From QHWK01 sp035315685 (GTDB taxonomy: Bacteria > Acidobacteriota > Vicinamibacteria > Vicinamibacterales > CAVVIG01): 55,024 bases of DNA. The notes beneath the pieces were generated by a model. That model was not told the DNA's origin. It saw nothing but the letters and a program-made list of their open reading frames with translations, and did not search any database. This document shows, piece after piece, positions 43,830-52,861 of this stretch. Made by a program: the position numbers and the translations under genes. Positions within the stretch are counted from its first letter, which is position 1; each line of letters starts with the position of its first letter. Where the stretch lies: contig DATFXR010000749.1 in assembly GCA_035315685.1 (NCBI GenBank), positions 1-55,024 on the forward strand, written 5' to 3'.

Positions 43830-45173
43830 ATGCGTCTGGGACTTGGCGTCGCGATCACCGGCCTATGGCTGCTCGGTTCCGCGGCACCGGCGCAAGCCGC
43901 TCGTCTGCAAGACGGCACGTATCGTCTGCGCGCTGGTTCGACGTTCTCCCGAGGATGCTTCTCGCCGTGCATGTGTCCGCTCTTCACGACGACCAATATC
44001 CAAGGGACGTTCGTCGTGACGTTCACCCGCTCCGACGGGCTGTTCGATTACTACGCGATCACCGACGTGAATTGGACCGTCGTGATCGGCGGCGAGGCGC
44101 GACACATCAGCGGATCGGGCATCTATCAAATCGGCGGAGAATTCGCCCTTCAGCACCGCCTCCGCCTCGATCTCACGATGGACGAGCAGACGAACACGTT
44201 CGACAGCGGGTTGATCCCGACATCTGACGTGATCCCCAAGATTGACGTGATCGTGTCCATTCACGGAATGTTCTGTTTTGACACGGTCGTCAACGTTCAG
44301 TCCGCGCCCGCTGACCAGTGGACCACGGTCGCCGCACTGCCGGCGCCCAAGGTTCTTCACGGCGTTGGCAGCGGCAACGACGGGCGGGTGTACGCCTTTG
44401 GTGGCACCTCGGACGACGGTCCGCCGGTCACGGCGACTGCCTTCGCGTTCAACATCGACCTGAACGCCTGGATGCCGGTCGCGCCATTGGCAGCAGGGCC
44501 CCGTCGCAACTTCGCGTATGCGCGCGACACGAACGGGCTTCTCTATGCGATTGGTGGCTACGACTTCAGTGGTCCACCGTTCGGGCTGACCCGCGTCGAA
44601 CAGTACGATCCACAAGCTGACGCGTGGACGCAGTTGGCCGACATGCCGACGCCGCGGCAGGGGCCGGCGGCTGCCACGGCGCTGGACGGCCGAATCTACG
44701 TCATCGGCGGAACAGACATGTCCTTTCAGGCGACCGCGGTCACTGAGATCTACGATCCGATCGACGGAACCTGGACAACTGCATCGCCGATGACGACGCC
44801 GCGTACCGGCTTCGGTGCAGCCGCCGGCCTCGATGGGTTGATTTACGTGTTCGGTGGCTACTCCGGCGGAGCGTACCTGAACTCTGCGGAAGCGTACGAT
44901 CCCACAAGCGACACCTGGACGCCGATCACGCCAATGAATGCGATGCGGTACGGCCCTGCAGGCGTAACCGGCCCGGACGGTCGCCTCTTCGCAATCGGCG
45001 GCAATGACGACGGCACTTCGGTGGAGGTGTACGACCCAACCGTTGGCACCTGGACCTTTGTCAGGTCCATGACGACGCCGAGGTCGGGCCATGCGGCGAC
45101 TCTGGGCCCCGACGGGCGAATTTACGTCGTCGGTGGCGACGCGACGGGATCCGTCGCGGTGTACATACCGTAA
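43830..45173 (+). CDS. Secreted Kelch-repeat protein
   Basis: 447 residues; signal peptide to about AQA. Residues 25-155 form an unnamed domain with clustered Cys (RGCFSPCMCPLF). Residues 160-447 hold about six Kelch motifs of the form GRxYxxGG...VExYDPxxxxW, for example GLLYAIGGYDFSG, GRIYVIGGTD, GLIYVFGGYSGG, GRLFAIGGNDDG and GRIYVVGGDATG. A beta-propeller likely used for binding; no enzyme site is seen. GGGGGTGA-like ribosome site (AGGGGGTGA) precedes the start. Confidence 0.85.
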   Translation: MRLGLGVAITGLWLLGSAAPAQAARLQDGTYRLRAGSTFSRGCFSPCMCPLFTTTNIQGTFVVTFTRSDGLFDYYAITDVNWTVVIGGEARHISGSGIYQIGGEFALQHRLRLDLTMDEQTNTFDSGLIPTSDVIPKIDVIVSIHGMFCFDTVVNVQSAPADQWTTVAALPAPKVLHGVGSGNDGRVYAFGGTSDDGPPVTATAFAFNIDLNAWMPVAPLAAGPRRNFAYARDTNGLLYAIGGYDFSGPPFGLTRVEQYDPQADAWTQLADMPTPRQGPAAATALDGRIYVIGGTDMSFQATAVTEIYDPIDGTWTTASPMTTPRTGFGAAAGLDGLIYVFGGYSGGAYLNSAEAYDPTSDTWTPITPMNAMRYGPAGVTGPDGRLFAIGGNDDGTSVEVYDPTVGTWTFVRSMTTPRSGHAATLGPDGRIYVVGGDATGSVAVYIP

Positions 45174-45185
45174 AGCTGTCGCCTT

Positions 45186-45217
45186 CGCGAGCGCGTGCTC
45201 AATTGCCCGCGCTCGCG
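45186..45217. terminator. Stem-loop between convergent genes
   Basis: CGCGAGCGCG (45186-45195) pairs perfectly with CGCGCTCGCG (45208-45217) around a 12-base loop. It starts 13 bases after the Kelch stop and ends 7 bases before the DUF899 stop, so it can serve both genes. Confidence 0.6.
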
Positions 45218-45224
45218 GCCAGCG

Positions 45225-45944
45225 CTACGCCGAGTACTTGTCATGATGACGAATCCACGCCTGGATTCGTCCATCCTCTTCCTGTCGCCCGAGCGGTGTC
45301 AGGTCGAGGAAATTGTAGGTGTTCAACGGAAGATCGAGCCCGCGCTGATACGCCGAGTAGGTGTGAAAGACGCGATCGCCGTCGCGCAGGAACACGCTGA
45401 TGCCTGGCAGCTCGCCTTTCTCGAACCAGATTTTGCGGGCGGCAAGCAGCGTCTTCGCGTCCATGTAGTTGTATTCGTAGGGCGGCCGTTCCGGATCCAG
45501 TGTCACCCCGAAGTCGTAGTTGAAATCGTTGCCGAAAGACGAGACCCAGGGGAACTGCCATCCCATCCGCTTCTCGAACGCCTCGATCTTGTGGAGTGGT
45601 GCTCGTGACACGACGACGAACGATGTCTCGCGCGCGGCCAGGTGCACGATGCTGCCGGCGGCGTTGTCCATGAGGTGGGAGCAGTGCTTGCACCCTTCCT
45701 CCCACTGCGGATCGAACATGAAGTGATACACGATCAGCTGCTGCCGATTCTTGAAGAGCTCGCGCAGCGTCGTCGGGCCATCCGGCCCCTCGAACACATA
45801 CGGCTTCTCGATTTCCACCATCGGCAGCTGCCGGCGTTCAGCACTCAAGGCGTCGCGCTGCCGGCTGGCTTCCTTCTCCTTGGCAAGCAGCGCTTTGCGC
45901 GCCACCAGCCACTCGCCCCGACTCACGATGTTCGGTCGATTCAT
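45225..45944 (-). CDS. DUF899 thioredoxin-like protein
   Basis: 239 residues. Family pattern: NRPNIVSRGEWLVARKALLA, KEASRQRDALSAERRQLPMV, QLIVYHFMFDPQWEEGCKHC, SHLMDN, then HYDKYSA-like end (RHHDKYSA). GCKHC is a CxxC-type pair in the thioredoxin-like fold. Function of the family is not established; a redox role is often assumed. Its start overlaps the stop of a 51-residue membrane peptide gene (ATGA). Confidence 0.9.
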   Translation of the reverse strand: MNRPNIVSRGEWLVARKALLAKEKEASRQRDALSAERRQLPMVEIEKPYVFEGPDGPTTLRELFKNRQQLIVYHFMFDPQWEEGCKHCSHLMDNAAGSIVHLAARETSFVVVSRAPLHKIEAFEKRMGWQFPWVSSFGNDFNYDFGVTLDPERPPYEYNYMDAKTLLAARKIWFEKGELPGISVFLRDGDRVFHTYSAYQRGLDLPLNTYNFLDLTPLGRQEEDGRIQAWIRHHDKYSA

Positions 45945-46096
45945 CTTGATCCTCCGTCAGGTTCGGCGCCGTCGTCGATTGGCGCGATTCGAGTTGGTTT
46001 CCGGACGGTCTTCACGATCAGCGCGGTCGCGCCACCGGTCGCCGAGGTGGCGGCAACAACGAGCTGGACGATCGCGGCGGCGCAGGCGGGACACAT
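45941..46096 (-). CDS. Small CxxC membrane peptide coupled to DUF899
   Basis: 51 residues from ATG 46096; AAGGAGAC on the minus strand gives a clear ribosome site. MCPACAAAIVQLVVAATSAT starts with a CxxC and runs into a single hydrophobic helix, followed by a basic then acidic tail. Short proteins of this kind are found in front of DUF899 genes. The ATGA overlap makes coupled expression likely. Together they could form a membrane redox pair (inference). Confidence 0.65.
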   Translation of the reverse strand: MCPACAAAIVQLVVAATSATGGATALIVKTVRKPTRIAPIDDGAEPDGGSR

Positions 46097-46319
46097 GATT
46101 CCGTCTCCTTCCCCGGGAAGACGAACGGCCCGCCGCAAAATCGACAGCGTCCAAACCCTTTTAGAAAGCGGTTGCGAGATCTGTCCGCGTGAGTTGGGGG
46201 CGGGCGTCAACGCGGAGGAGGGAAGGATTGGCCGAGCTGCGGGCAGGCGGCTGCCGACCGGCAGTCCGCCTGAGCAGCGGGGGCGCGAGTCGAACGTGGA
46301 AGGTCAACCGATTCACGGC

Positions 46320-46979
46320 CTACGGCTTGGTGAGGCGAAGTTCGAGACCGACTCCTTGTTGGAAGATCGCGCCCCGGCCGAAGCGACTGTGCGCAGCCAT
46401 CTGCGCGAGTTGTTCGCGCGTGTACGCACGCTTCAGCAAGACGTAGCGGAACGTCCAGCGTGTCATCAGGGCATTCCACGCCGACAGGTGCATGTTGCGC
46501 ACCTCGGTGGCGACGCTCTCAGGTGAGGCATCCTTGTCGAGGTCGAAGATGGACGCCTCGCCTCCCGGCCGGAGCGCTCGATGCATTTCGTTGAGGGCAC
46601 CGATCGGGTCGGTGAAGTTCTTGAAGGCAGCCACACAGACGATGAAATCGAACGTGGCGTCGGCCAGCGGCATCTGCGATGCGTTGCCGAGCCGCACATC
46701 GACCGTCACGCCGGCCTCGGCGGCGTTTCGTCGCGCGATTCTCACGAACGACTCGCTGATATCGAGCGCCGTCACCCGGAAGTTCCGCTTGGCCATCTCG
46801 ATTGCCAGGTAGCCCGGCCCTGGCGCCACCTCGAGCACCTCGCTACCGGGGCGGGCGCGCTCGGCCACCTGGCGGGCCGTTTCCCTGAACCGGCTCAGAT
46901 TGCGCCCGGTGTTCTTCGTGTACCACGTCGCGATCGCGCCCTCCATTCCGATTCCCCGGTAGGCTTTTGCAGTGGTCAT
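46320..46979 (-). CDS. Class I SAM-dependent methyltransferase
   Basis: 219 residues. Motif I VLEVAPGPGYLAIEMA at about 48-63, acidic end of strand 2 in VTALDISESFVRIARRNAAE, motif with MPLADATFDFIVCVAAFKNF, and RALRPGGEASIFDLD. UbiE/MenG-like small-molecule methyltransferase by pattern; substrate unknown. It is divergent from a TetR regulator across 129 bases holding a likely operator, so it is probably the regulated gene. Confidence 0.9.
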   Translation of the reverse strand: MTTAKAYRGIGMEGAIATWYTKNTGRNLSRFRETARQVAERARPGSEVLEVAPGPGYLAIEMAKRNFRVTALDISESFVRIARRNAAEAGVTVDVRLGNASQMPLADATFDFIVCVAAFKNFTDPIGALNEMHRALRPGGEASIFDLDKDASPESVATEVRNMHLSAWNALMTRWTFRYVLLKRAYTREQLAQMAAHSRFGRGAIFQQGVGLELRLTKP

Positions 46980-47022
46980 GTGTCCTCCGTTTCGATCACG
47001 CTAACAACAGTCGCTTAAATGC

Positions 47023-47055
47023 GAACATCGTTAACATATTGCCAACGACGTTTAC
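47023..47055. promoter_or_regulatory. Probable TetR operator pair
   Basis: Two palindromes of the type AACnnnGTT: AACATCGTT at 47024-47032 and AACGACGTT at 47044-47052. Their centres are 20 bp apart, two helical turns, and the flanks are alike (ending TTAAC and TTTAC). They lie in the shared promoter region of the methyltransferase and the TetR gene, as expected for an autorepressor. Confidence 0.5.
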
Positions 47056-47108
47056 GTGTCAAGCGGCCGCTGTGCTAGGCTAGGCGCCGTTCCCGGACCC
47101 CACCACCG

Positions 47109-47804
47109 ATGAGCATGGTCCCGTTTCGCAAGCGTGAGGCGCGCCAGAAGCGCCAGACTCTCGATCAAGCGCAGGTCGTTCGCGCCGCCCTCGCGCTCCT
47201 CGACCAGGTCGGACTCGACGAGCTGACGATGCGCCGGCTGGCCGGCTGGCTCGACGTCAAGGCGGCCTCCCTCTATCGACACGTCCGCAGCAAGGAGGAA
47301 TTGCTGGCGCTGCTCGGCGATGAAATCAGCGCCGAGATTCCGTTACCACCTGCCTCGGGGAACTGGCGCGATCAGCTCAGCGAGAGCGCATGGAATGTGC
47401 GCCGCGGGTTGCTCGCCCATCGTGACGCGGCCCGCGTCCTTGCCAGCACGCCGCCGGCAGGGCCACGCCGCCTCCGTCACGTCGAGGCTCTCCTGCGGAT
47501 CCTGCGTGCCGCTGGCCTCAAGGAGCAGGACGCCGCCCGCGCCGCGTATCATTTCAATAACCTCGTGACGGAATTTGCGGCGGACGAAGGGCGCTTCGCC
47601 AGTTATGCGGCAGCCGTTCCCGGTTCGAGCCGCCGGAAGATCCTTGCGGAGGTGCGTCGGCAGTTCAAATCGCTCCCAATCGACGAGTACCCGACCATCG
47701 TCGCTCTTGCCGATCACTTGACAGCGGATGCGCAAGACGAGCTCTTTCAGTTCGGCATCGACATGTGCCTGCGGACCGTCGAAGCTCTCGTGAAACGCAA
47801 GTAA
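47109..47804 (+). CDS. TetR-family regulator with TetR-type C-terminal domain
   Basis: 231 residues (ATG 47109; an ATG six bases later is also possible). DNA-binding helices: LDQAQVVRAALALLDQVGLD, then ELTMRRLAGWLDVKAASLYR and HVRSKEELLALLGDEI. The remainder is a TetR_C-like ligand domain. The basic N-terminal arm (RKREARQKRQ) may contact the minor groove. Divergent from the methyltransferase and four bases ahead of a MetE-like gene, which it may share a transcript with. Confidence 0.93.
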   Translation: MSMVPFRKREARQKRQTLDQAQVVRAALALLDQVGLDELTMRRLAGWLDVKAASLYRHVRSKEELLALLGDEISAEIPLPPASGNWRDQLSESAWNVRRGLLAHRDAARVLASTPPAGPRRLRHVEALLRILRAAGLKEQDAARAAYHFNNLVTEFAADEGRFASYAAAVPGSSRRKILAEVRRQFKSLPIDEYPTIVALADHLTADAQDELFQFGIDMCLRTVEALVKRK

Positions 47805-47808
47805 CTCC

Positions 47809-48813
47809 ATGGCCGCACATGTGAAAACCACCGTCGTCGGCAGTTACCCGATGCTCCCCTGGATGGTCGGCAACCCGTCGCGTCTCGTGCTGCGCGACGC
47901 GGTGATGGCGGTTCTGAAAACGCAGGAGCTCGCCGGCCTCGATCTCGTGACCGATGGCGAACTGGTGCGTTTCGACGCCAGCCATCCCGAAGCCAACGGG
48001 ATGGTGGAGTACTTCGTGTCACGCCTCGACGGGATCCGGCGGGCGTTTTCGCCTGCCGATTTCGAACGCTCCCGCGCCGATCGCGTCGCAGGCTCCCAGG
48101 TCCTGGCGGGCATGTTCGTCGTCGGTCCGATCACGGAGGGCTCTCTGAACCTGCCGCAGGACTGCGAATTCTCGCGCTCGCTCACCCGCCTGCCGTTCAA
48201 GTTCACCTGCACCGGCCCGCACATGCTGGCCCGTGTCCTGACCAACTGCCACTATCCCGATCTGCCGGCGCTGGCCATGGACGTCGCCAAGGTGTTGCGC
48301 AGCCAGCTGGCGCTGGTGGAGGCCGACACCGTGCAGCTGGACGAAGCGAGCATCGTCGGCTTTCCGCAGGACGCGGAGTGGGCGGCCGATGCGATCAACT
48401 ACGTGCTCGATGGCGTCCTGAGCGAGAAGGCGGTCCACCTCTGTTTCGGCAACTACGGCGGCCAGCCGATGCTGCGCGGATTCTGGCGCGACATGGTGCC
48501 GTTTCTCAATCGGCTGCACGCCGATCATCTCGTGCTCGAGTTCGCGCGGCGGGGCTACGACGAGCTGGAGGTCCTCAACGATCTCGATCGCCGGATCGGA
48601 CTCGGCGTCGGCGTCGTCGACATCAAGGACAACGAGGTCGAAAGCCCGGAGCTGATCGCCTCGCGCATCGAGCGGATCGTGAAGACGGTCGGACCGGATC
48701 GCCTGAAGTACGTGCATCCGGATTGCGGCTTCTGGATGCTGCAGCGGAGCGTGGTCGATCGGAAGATTCGCGCGCTCGTCACCGGTCGGGATCTGTTCGA
48801 AGACAGGCTCTGA
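47809..48813 (+). CDS. MetE-core protein (cobalamin-independent methionine synthase-like), copy 1
   Basis: 334 residues: only the C-terminal catalytic barrel of MetE, without its N-terminal domain. Zinc ligands are all present: H210 and C212 (VHLCFGNYGG), E244 (LVLEFA) and C306 (HPDCGFW). Opening TTVVGSYPMLPWM is typical. Such stand-alone core proteins move methyl groups between thiols and other donors; the donor here is not known. Followed after six bases by a second methyltransferase gene. Confidence 0.9.
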   Translation: MAAHVKTTVVGSYPMLPWMVGNPSRLVLRDAVMAVLKTQELAGLDLVTDGELVRFDASHPEANGMVEYFVSRLDGIRRAFSPADFERSRADRVAGSQVLAGMFVVGPITEGSLNLPQDCEFSRSLTRLPFKFTCTGPHMLARVLTNCHYPDLPALAMDVAKVLRSQLALVEADTVQLDEASIVGFPQDAEWAADAINYVLDGVLSEKAVHLCFGNYGGQPMLRGFWRDMVPFLNRLHADHLVLEFARRGYDELEVLNDLDRRIGLGVGVVDIKDNEVESPELIASRIERIVKTVGPDRLKYVHPDCGFWMLQRSVVDRKIRALVTGRDLFEDRL

Positions 48814-48819
48814 CGGCGC

Positions 48820-50460
48820 ATGTCGAAGGACGGCCTGGCGGAGGCGGAACGCGCCGCGGTTCGTGCGAGGGTCTTTGCTCATCTCGCGGGCGTCGTGATG
48901 GCGCCGACCGTCAGCGCGCTGGCGGAGCGTGGTGCGCTCGAATGGCTGACGAGCGTGGAGGGTCCGATCTCGTTCGCCGACGTCGTCGAGCATACGCACG
49001 CCAACGCCGGGTACTTACGGGTCGCCCTGCGTTTGCTGGCGTCGTGCGGCTGGCTCGTCGAACAACCGGGTGGCGACGGCGTGCGGACCTGCGCGTTGAC
49101 GCCGGAAGGACACGCGGCGCTGCAGCTCGCCCACCCGCTGTACCGGCAGGTGACCGCCTCCTTTCTGCCCAAGGCTCTCATCCTCGACAATTCTCTGCCC
49201 GGCTCATCGGACGAATCGTTCATCGCCTCGGTCGGCGATCTCGTGAAGCTGGCACAGCACGGATGGGGCATCGCGGCAGCGTCGGATTCCGCCACCGCGC
49301 AGACTCACGATCGCATTCGCGGCCATCTCGAGGGCGTGCTCGCCGCGCCCGCGATGGTCGCGCTGGCACGCGGTGGCCTGTTCACACGACTCGCCGAGGG
49401 CCCGCTCGACCTGCGATCGATGTCCGCGGACGCGGCATCGATCGGCTGCCTGTTCGATTTGCTGTCGACAACGGGGTGGGTGGAACGCGCGGGACCGGTC
49501 GTGCAGTTGACCGGATGCGGACGCTACGCCGCGCAGATCGCAAGCGCGTACGGGGTGACGGTGTCATACCTGCCGATGTTCGCCGTCCTGCCGACGCTGC
49601 TCTTCGGCAACGCGCGCATCCCGCGCGTCGATTCGAGCGGCGTCGAAACGATGGTCAACCGCGCGATGAACGTCTGGGGCAGCGGCGGCGCGCACATCAC
49701 CTATTTCAAGAAGCTCGACGAGATCGTCGTCGACATCTTCAATCGTCCGGTCTCTGAGCAGCCGCGCGGCATCTGCGACATGGGCTGCGGCGACGGCACG
49801 CTACTGGCGCATCTCTACGCGGTCATCAGGGAACGGACCGCGCGCGGCCGCGAGCTCGACGCGCACCCCTTGATCATCGTCGGCGCCGACTTCAACAAGG
49901 TCGCACGGCGCGCGACCAGACAGACCCTGCATGCCGCGCGGATCCCGCATTTCCACGTCATCACCGGCGACATCAACCGGCCGGCGCAGCTGGCGAGCGA
50001 TCTCGAAGCAATCGACCTCGACATCCACGATCTGATGCACATCCGGTCGTTCCTCGATCACAACCGGCCGTACGTGCGCTTGTCGAACTACGTCGGCGGC
50101 TCACGTCACCCATCGACGACGGGCGCCTTCGCGTATCTGGGCGAAGTGATTCCCGCCGACGAGCTCGAAGAGAATCTCGTGCGGCACCTCCGCCGCTGGA
50201 AACCGTACGTCGGGCGATTCGGCCTGCTGGTGCTCGAACTGCACACGCTCCCACCCGCGTTGACGGCCGCGCACCTCGATCGGACGCCGGCTGTCGCATA
50301 CGACGCGACACACGGATTCTCTGATCAGTACCTGGTCGAATTGCCCGTGTTTGCCGAATGCGCGCGTGAGGCGGGGCTGAGCGCAGAGCCCCGCTGGCAG
50401 GCGAAGTTCCCGTCCTCAGAGCTCGCAACCGTCAGCCTGAATTACTTCACGGCCGGGTGA
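48820..50460 (+). CDS. Two-part SAM methyltransferase, AprA-MT2-like
   Basis: 546 residues. Residues 1-150 and 160-260 are two winged-helix/dimerisation-like modules (RVALRLLASCGWLVEQPGG; LFDLLSTTGWVERAGPVVQL). Residues 300-545 are the SAM domain: motif I ICDMGCGDGTLLAHLYAV, then LIIVGADFNKVARRAT, HFHVITGDINRPAQLASDLE, and HIRSFLDHNRPY. The late region resembles methyltransferase domains of AprA-type polyketide starters, which is a similarity by eye. No polyketide synthase is present, so the acceptor is open. Confidence 0.78.
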   Translation: MSKDGLAEAERAAVRARVFAHLAGVVMAPTVSALAERGALEWLTSVEGPISFADVVEHTHANAGYLRVALRLLASCGWLVEQPGGDGVRTCALTPEGHAALQLAHPLYRQVTASFLPKALILDNSLPGSSDESFIASVGDLVKLAQHGWGIAAASDSATAQTHDRIRGHLEGVLAAPAMVALARGGLFTRLAEGPLDLRSMSADAASIGCLFDLLSTTGWVERAGPVVQLTGCGRYAAQIASAYGVTVSYLPMFAVLPTLLFGNARIPRVDSSGVETMVNRAMNVWGSGGAHITYFKKLDEIVVDIFNRPVSEQPRGICDMGCGDGTLLAHLYAVIRERTARGRELDAHPLIIVGADFNKVARRATRQTLHAARIPHFHVITGDINRPAQLASDLEAIDLDIHDLMHIRSFLDHNRPYVRLSNYVGGSRHPSTTGAFAYLGEVIPADELEENLVRHLRRWKPYVGRFGLLVLELHTLPPALTAAHLDRTPAVAYDATHGFSDQYLVELPVFAECAREAGLSAEPRWQAKFPSSELATVSLNYFTAG

Positions 50461-50509
50461 GCGCGTAGCACCCAGTCCCCAGTCCCCGCTCGATCGCGAT
50501 AGTTCCGGC

Positions 50510-51652
50510 TCAGTGCCAGAACTTCCGGCTCGCGATGGCGGCGCCTTCCGCGAGCGAGCCGAGCTTGGCCCAGACGACGTCCGGATCCACTCCGCCTGAT
50601 CCGACGTGGATGCTGAAACCGCAGTCGACGCCGGCCATGACGTTGTCGCGGCCGACCAGGTGAGCATATCGCTCGATGCGCTGTGCGACGAGGTCCGGAT
50701 GCTCGATGTAATTGGACTGACACTCGATGCAGCCTGGTATCAGCATCTTGCCGTCGGGCACCTTCACCATTTCGAACACGGCCCACTCGTGTGCGTGGCG
50801 CGGATTCGCCGCCTCGAACTGCACCGCGTGAGGCTTCGCCCTCCAGACGACGTCGACGATATCCTGCAGCGGCACGTCGTAGTGGTGCGGGCCGGGATAG
50901 TTGCCCCAGCACAAATGCATCCGCACCTGTCGCGCCGGAATGTTCACGAGCGCGCGGTTGAGTGCCTCGACGTTCAGCTCCATGCGCTCGCGGAAGCCGG
51001 TGAGGTCGAGGTCCCGGAACTGCGTGTGGCGTCCCATCGCCAGATCGGGACAGTCGACCTGCAGCATGACGCCGGCGCCGGCGATCGTCTCGTACTCGTG
51101 CCGCATCGCCTCGGCAATCGCGAAGACATAGTCCTCGTGCGTCCGGTAGTACTCGTTGCGGAAGAAGAACGCGGTCACTCCGGGTGAGGCCGCGGTCAGG
51201 AACCCGCCGGTGGCGCCGTGCGCCTTCAGCGCGGCCTTCAGCCGCTCGGCGTCCCGGCGCGGGGCTTCCATGTCGCGGACGCTGATCGGCGCGTCACATG
51301 CCGGCGCCTTGCGGTGCTTGCGTCCCGGGTCGGCAAGCACCCGCGCCTTCGTATTCGGGAACGCCTCGACATCCTGAAACACGTATGCATTGCCGGTTCC
51401 ACCGAAACCGTTCAGCCGATCCTTGACGTAGGTGGCGTAGCTCGGCTTTCCCCATTCGCCGTCGTTGGCGATGTCGATCCCTGCCTTCGCCTGCCGTGCG
51501 ACGGCTTCGTCTACTGCCTGGCGCACGCGCTCGTCCAGGGCAGCCCGGTCGACGGGAATTCCATCTTCCCTGGCCCACATCATCGCGATCAGATCGTCAG
51601 GGCGCGGAAGGCTGCCGACGTGCGTGGTGAGAAAGCGGCCGCTGCTGGCCAT
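50510..51652 (-). CDS. MetE-core protein, copy 2
   Basis: 380 residues. TTHVGSLPRPDDLIAMMW opens the barrel; zinc site HLCWGNYPGPH, the Glu of AVQFEAANPRHAHEW, and the Cys of GVDCGFSIH. The region EWGKPSYATYVKDRLNGFGG is typical of the 5-methyltetrahydropteroyltriglutamate-homocysteine methyltransferase-like group with about 370 residues. Convergent with the preceding methyltransferase and divergent from copy 3. Confidence 0.9.
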   Translation of the reverse strand: MASSGRFLTTHVGSLPRPDDLIAMMWAREDGIPVDRAALDERVRQAVDEAVARQAKAGIDIANDGEWGKPSYATYVKDRLNGFGGTGNAYVFQDVEAFPNTKARVLADPGRKHRKAPACDAPISVRDMEAPRRDAERLKAALKAHGATGGFLTAASPGVTAFFFRNEYYRTHEDYVFAIAEAMRHEYETIAGAGVMLQVDCPDLAMGRHTQFRDLDLTGFRERMELNVEALNRALVNIPARQVRMHLCWGNYPGPHHYDVPLQDIVDVVWRAKPHAVQFEAANPRHAHEWAVFEMVKVPDGKMLIPGCIECQSNYIEHPDLVAQRIERYAHLVGRDNVMAGVDCGFSIHVGSGGVDPDVVWAKLGSLAEGAAIASRKFWH

Positions 51653-51775
51653 CGATGTCCCTCGCTTCGTTGGAACTGTGGAAAGAACCGCGCGCTGTGC
51701 GAGAAGAGATTACTCGATCGACGCTCTGCGGCGTTGACAACCGGGCGCGCATACGTGAGACTCCGCCCACGAACG

Positions 51776-52840
51776 ATGCCGGGCAAGCTCCTTCCGACGA
51801 CGGTCGTCGGCTCGTATCCGCAGCCGGACTGGCTCGTCGACCGGCCGCTGCTCGCTGCGAACACTCCACCGCGCGTACGGATGCGTCAGCTGTGGCGAGT
51901 AGCTTCGGGGTTCCTCGAGGAGGCGCAGGACGATGCCACGCTGATCGCCATTCGCGATCAGGAGCGCGCCGGCATCGACATCGTCTCGGATGGCGAAGTG
52001 CGGCGCGAGAGCTACTTCAACCGGTTTGCCACCGCGCTCGACGGTATCGATCTCGACAACCCGGGCACCGTCATCAGCCGCACCGGGAAACCAACCCTCG
52101 TGCCGAGAGTCGTCGGGCGCGTCCGGCGGCTCCGCCCGGTCGCGGTGCGCGATGTGCAGTTCCTTCGAGCGAACACGGATCGGCAGATCAAGATCACGGT
52201 TCCCGGCCCGTTCACGATGACCAAGCTCGCGCAGAACGATTACTACGAGTCAGATGCGGCACTGTCGACCGACTACGCCGCCGCGGTAAACGCGGAAATC
52301 CGCGACCTGTTCATTGCCGGCGCCGATGTCGTGCAGATCGATGAGCCGTACATGCAAGCGCATCCCGCGGAAGCGCGATCGTACGGAATCACGGCGCTCC
52401 AGCGAGCGCTCGACGGGATCACGGGCACAACGGCAGTTCACATCTGCTTCGGGTACGGCGCGATGATCAAGGGCAAGCCGGCGCGCTACGACTTTCTGGC
52501 CGAGCTGGCGGCCACGAGCGTGCAGCAGATATCCGTCGAAACGGCGCAACCGGCACTCGATTGTTCCGTCCTTGCCGAGCTTGCGGGCAAAACGGTTCTG
52601 CTCGGCGTTCTCGATCTGTCGACGAGCGACGTCGAGTCGCCCGAGGTCGTCGCCGATCGAATTCGACGTGCGCTGCCGTATGTTCCAGCCGAGCGGCTGA
52701 TCGTGGCGCCGGATTGCGGTATGAAATACCTGACGCGCGACGTCGCCTTTGCGAAGCTTCGAGCGCTGGTCCGGGGCGCTGGAATAATGCGCGCCGAAGT
52801 CGAGCCGGGTGTCGTGGCGAAAACGCAAGCTCGCATTTGA
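51776..52840 (+). CDS. MetE-core protein, copy 3
   Basis: 354 residues from ATG 51776. TTVVGSYPQPDWLVDRPLL; zinc residues in VHICFGYG, SVETAQP and APDCGMKYL. The substrate loop DGEVRRESYFNRFATALDG is present. It differs clearly from the other two copies in the window, so these are old paralogues and not a recent tandem duplication. Followed after 21 bases by a ring-cleaving dioxygenase gene with a good ribosome site (TGGAGGA), likely the same transcript. Confidence 0.9.
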   Translation: MPGKLLPTTVVGSYPQPDWLVDRPLLAANTPPRVRMRQLWRVASGFLEEAQDDATLIAIRDQERAGIDIVSDGEVRRESYFNRFATALDGIDLDNPGTVISRTGKPTLVPRVVGRVRRLRPVAVRDVQFLRANTDRQIKITVPGPFTMTKLAQNDYYESDAALSTDYAAAVNAEIRDLFIAGADVVQIDEPYMQAHPAEARSYGITALQRALDGITGTTAVHICFGYGAMIKGKPARYDFLAELAATSVQQISVETAQPALDCSVLAELAGKTVLLGVLDLSTSDVESPEVVADRIRRALPYVPAERLIVAPDCGMKYLTRDVAFAKLRALVRGAGIMRAEVEPGVVAKTQARI

Positions 52841-52861
52841 AATCGCGATCTGGAGGACTCC

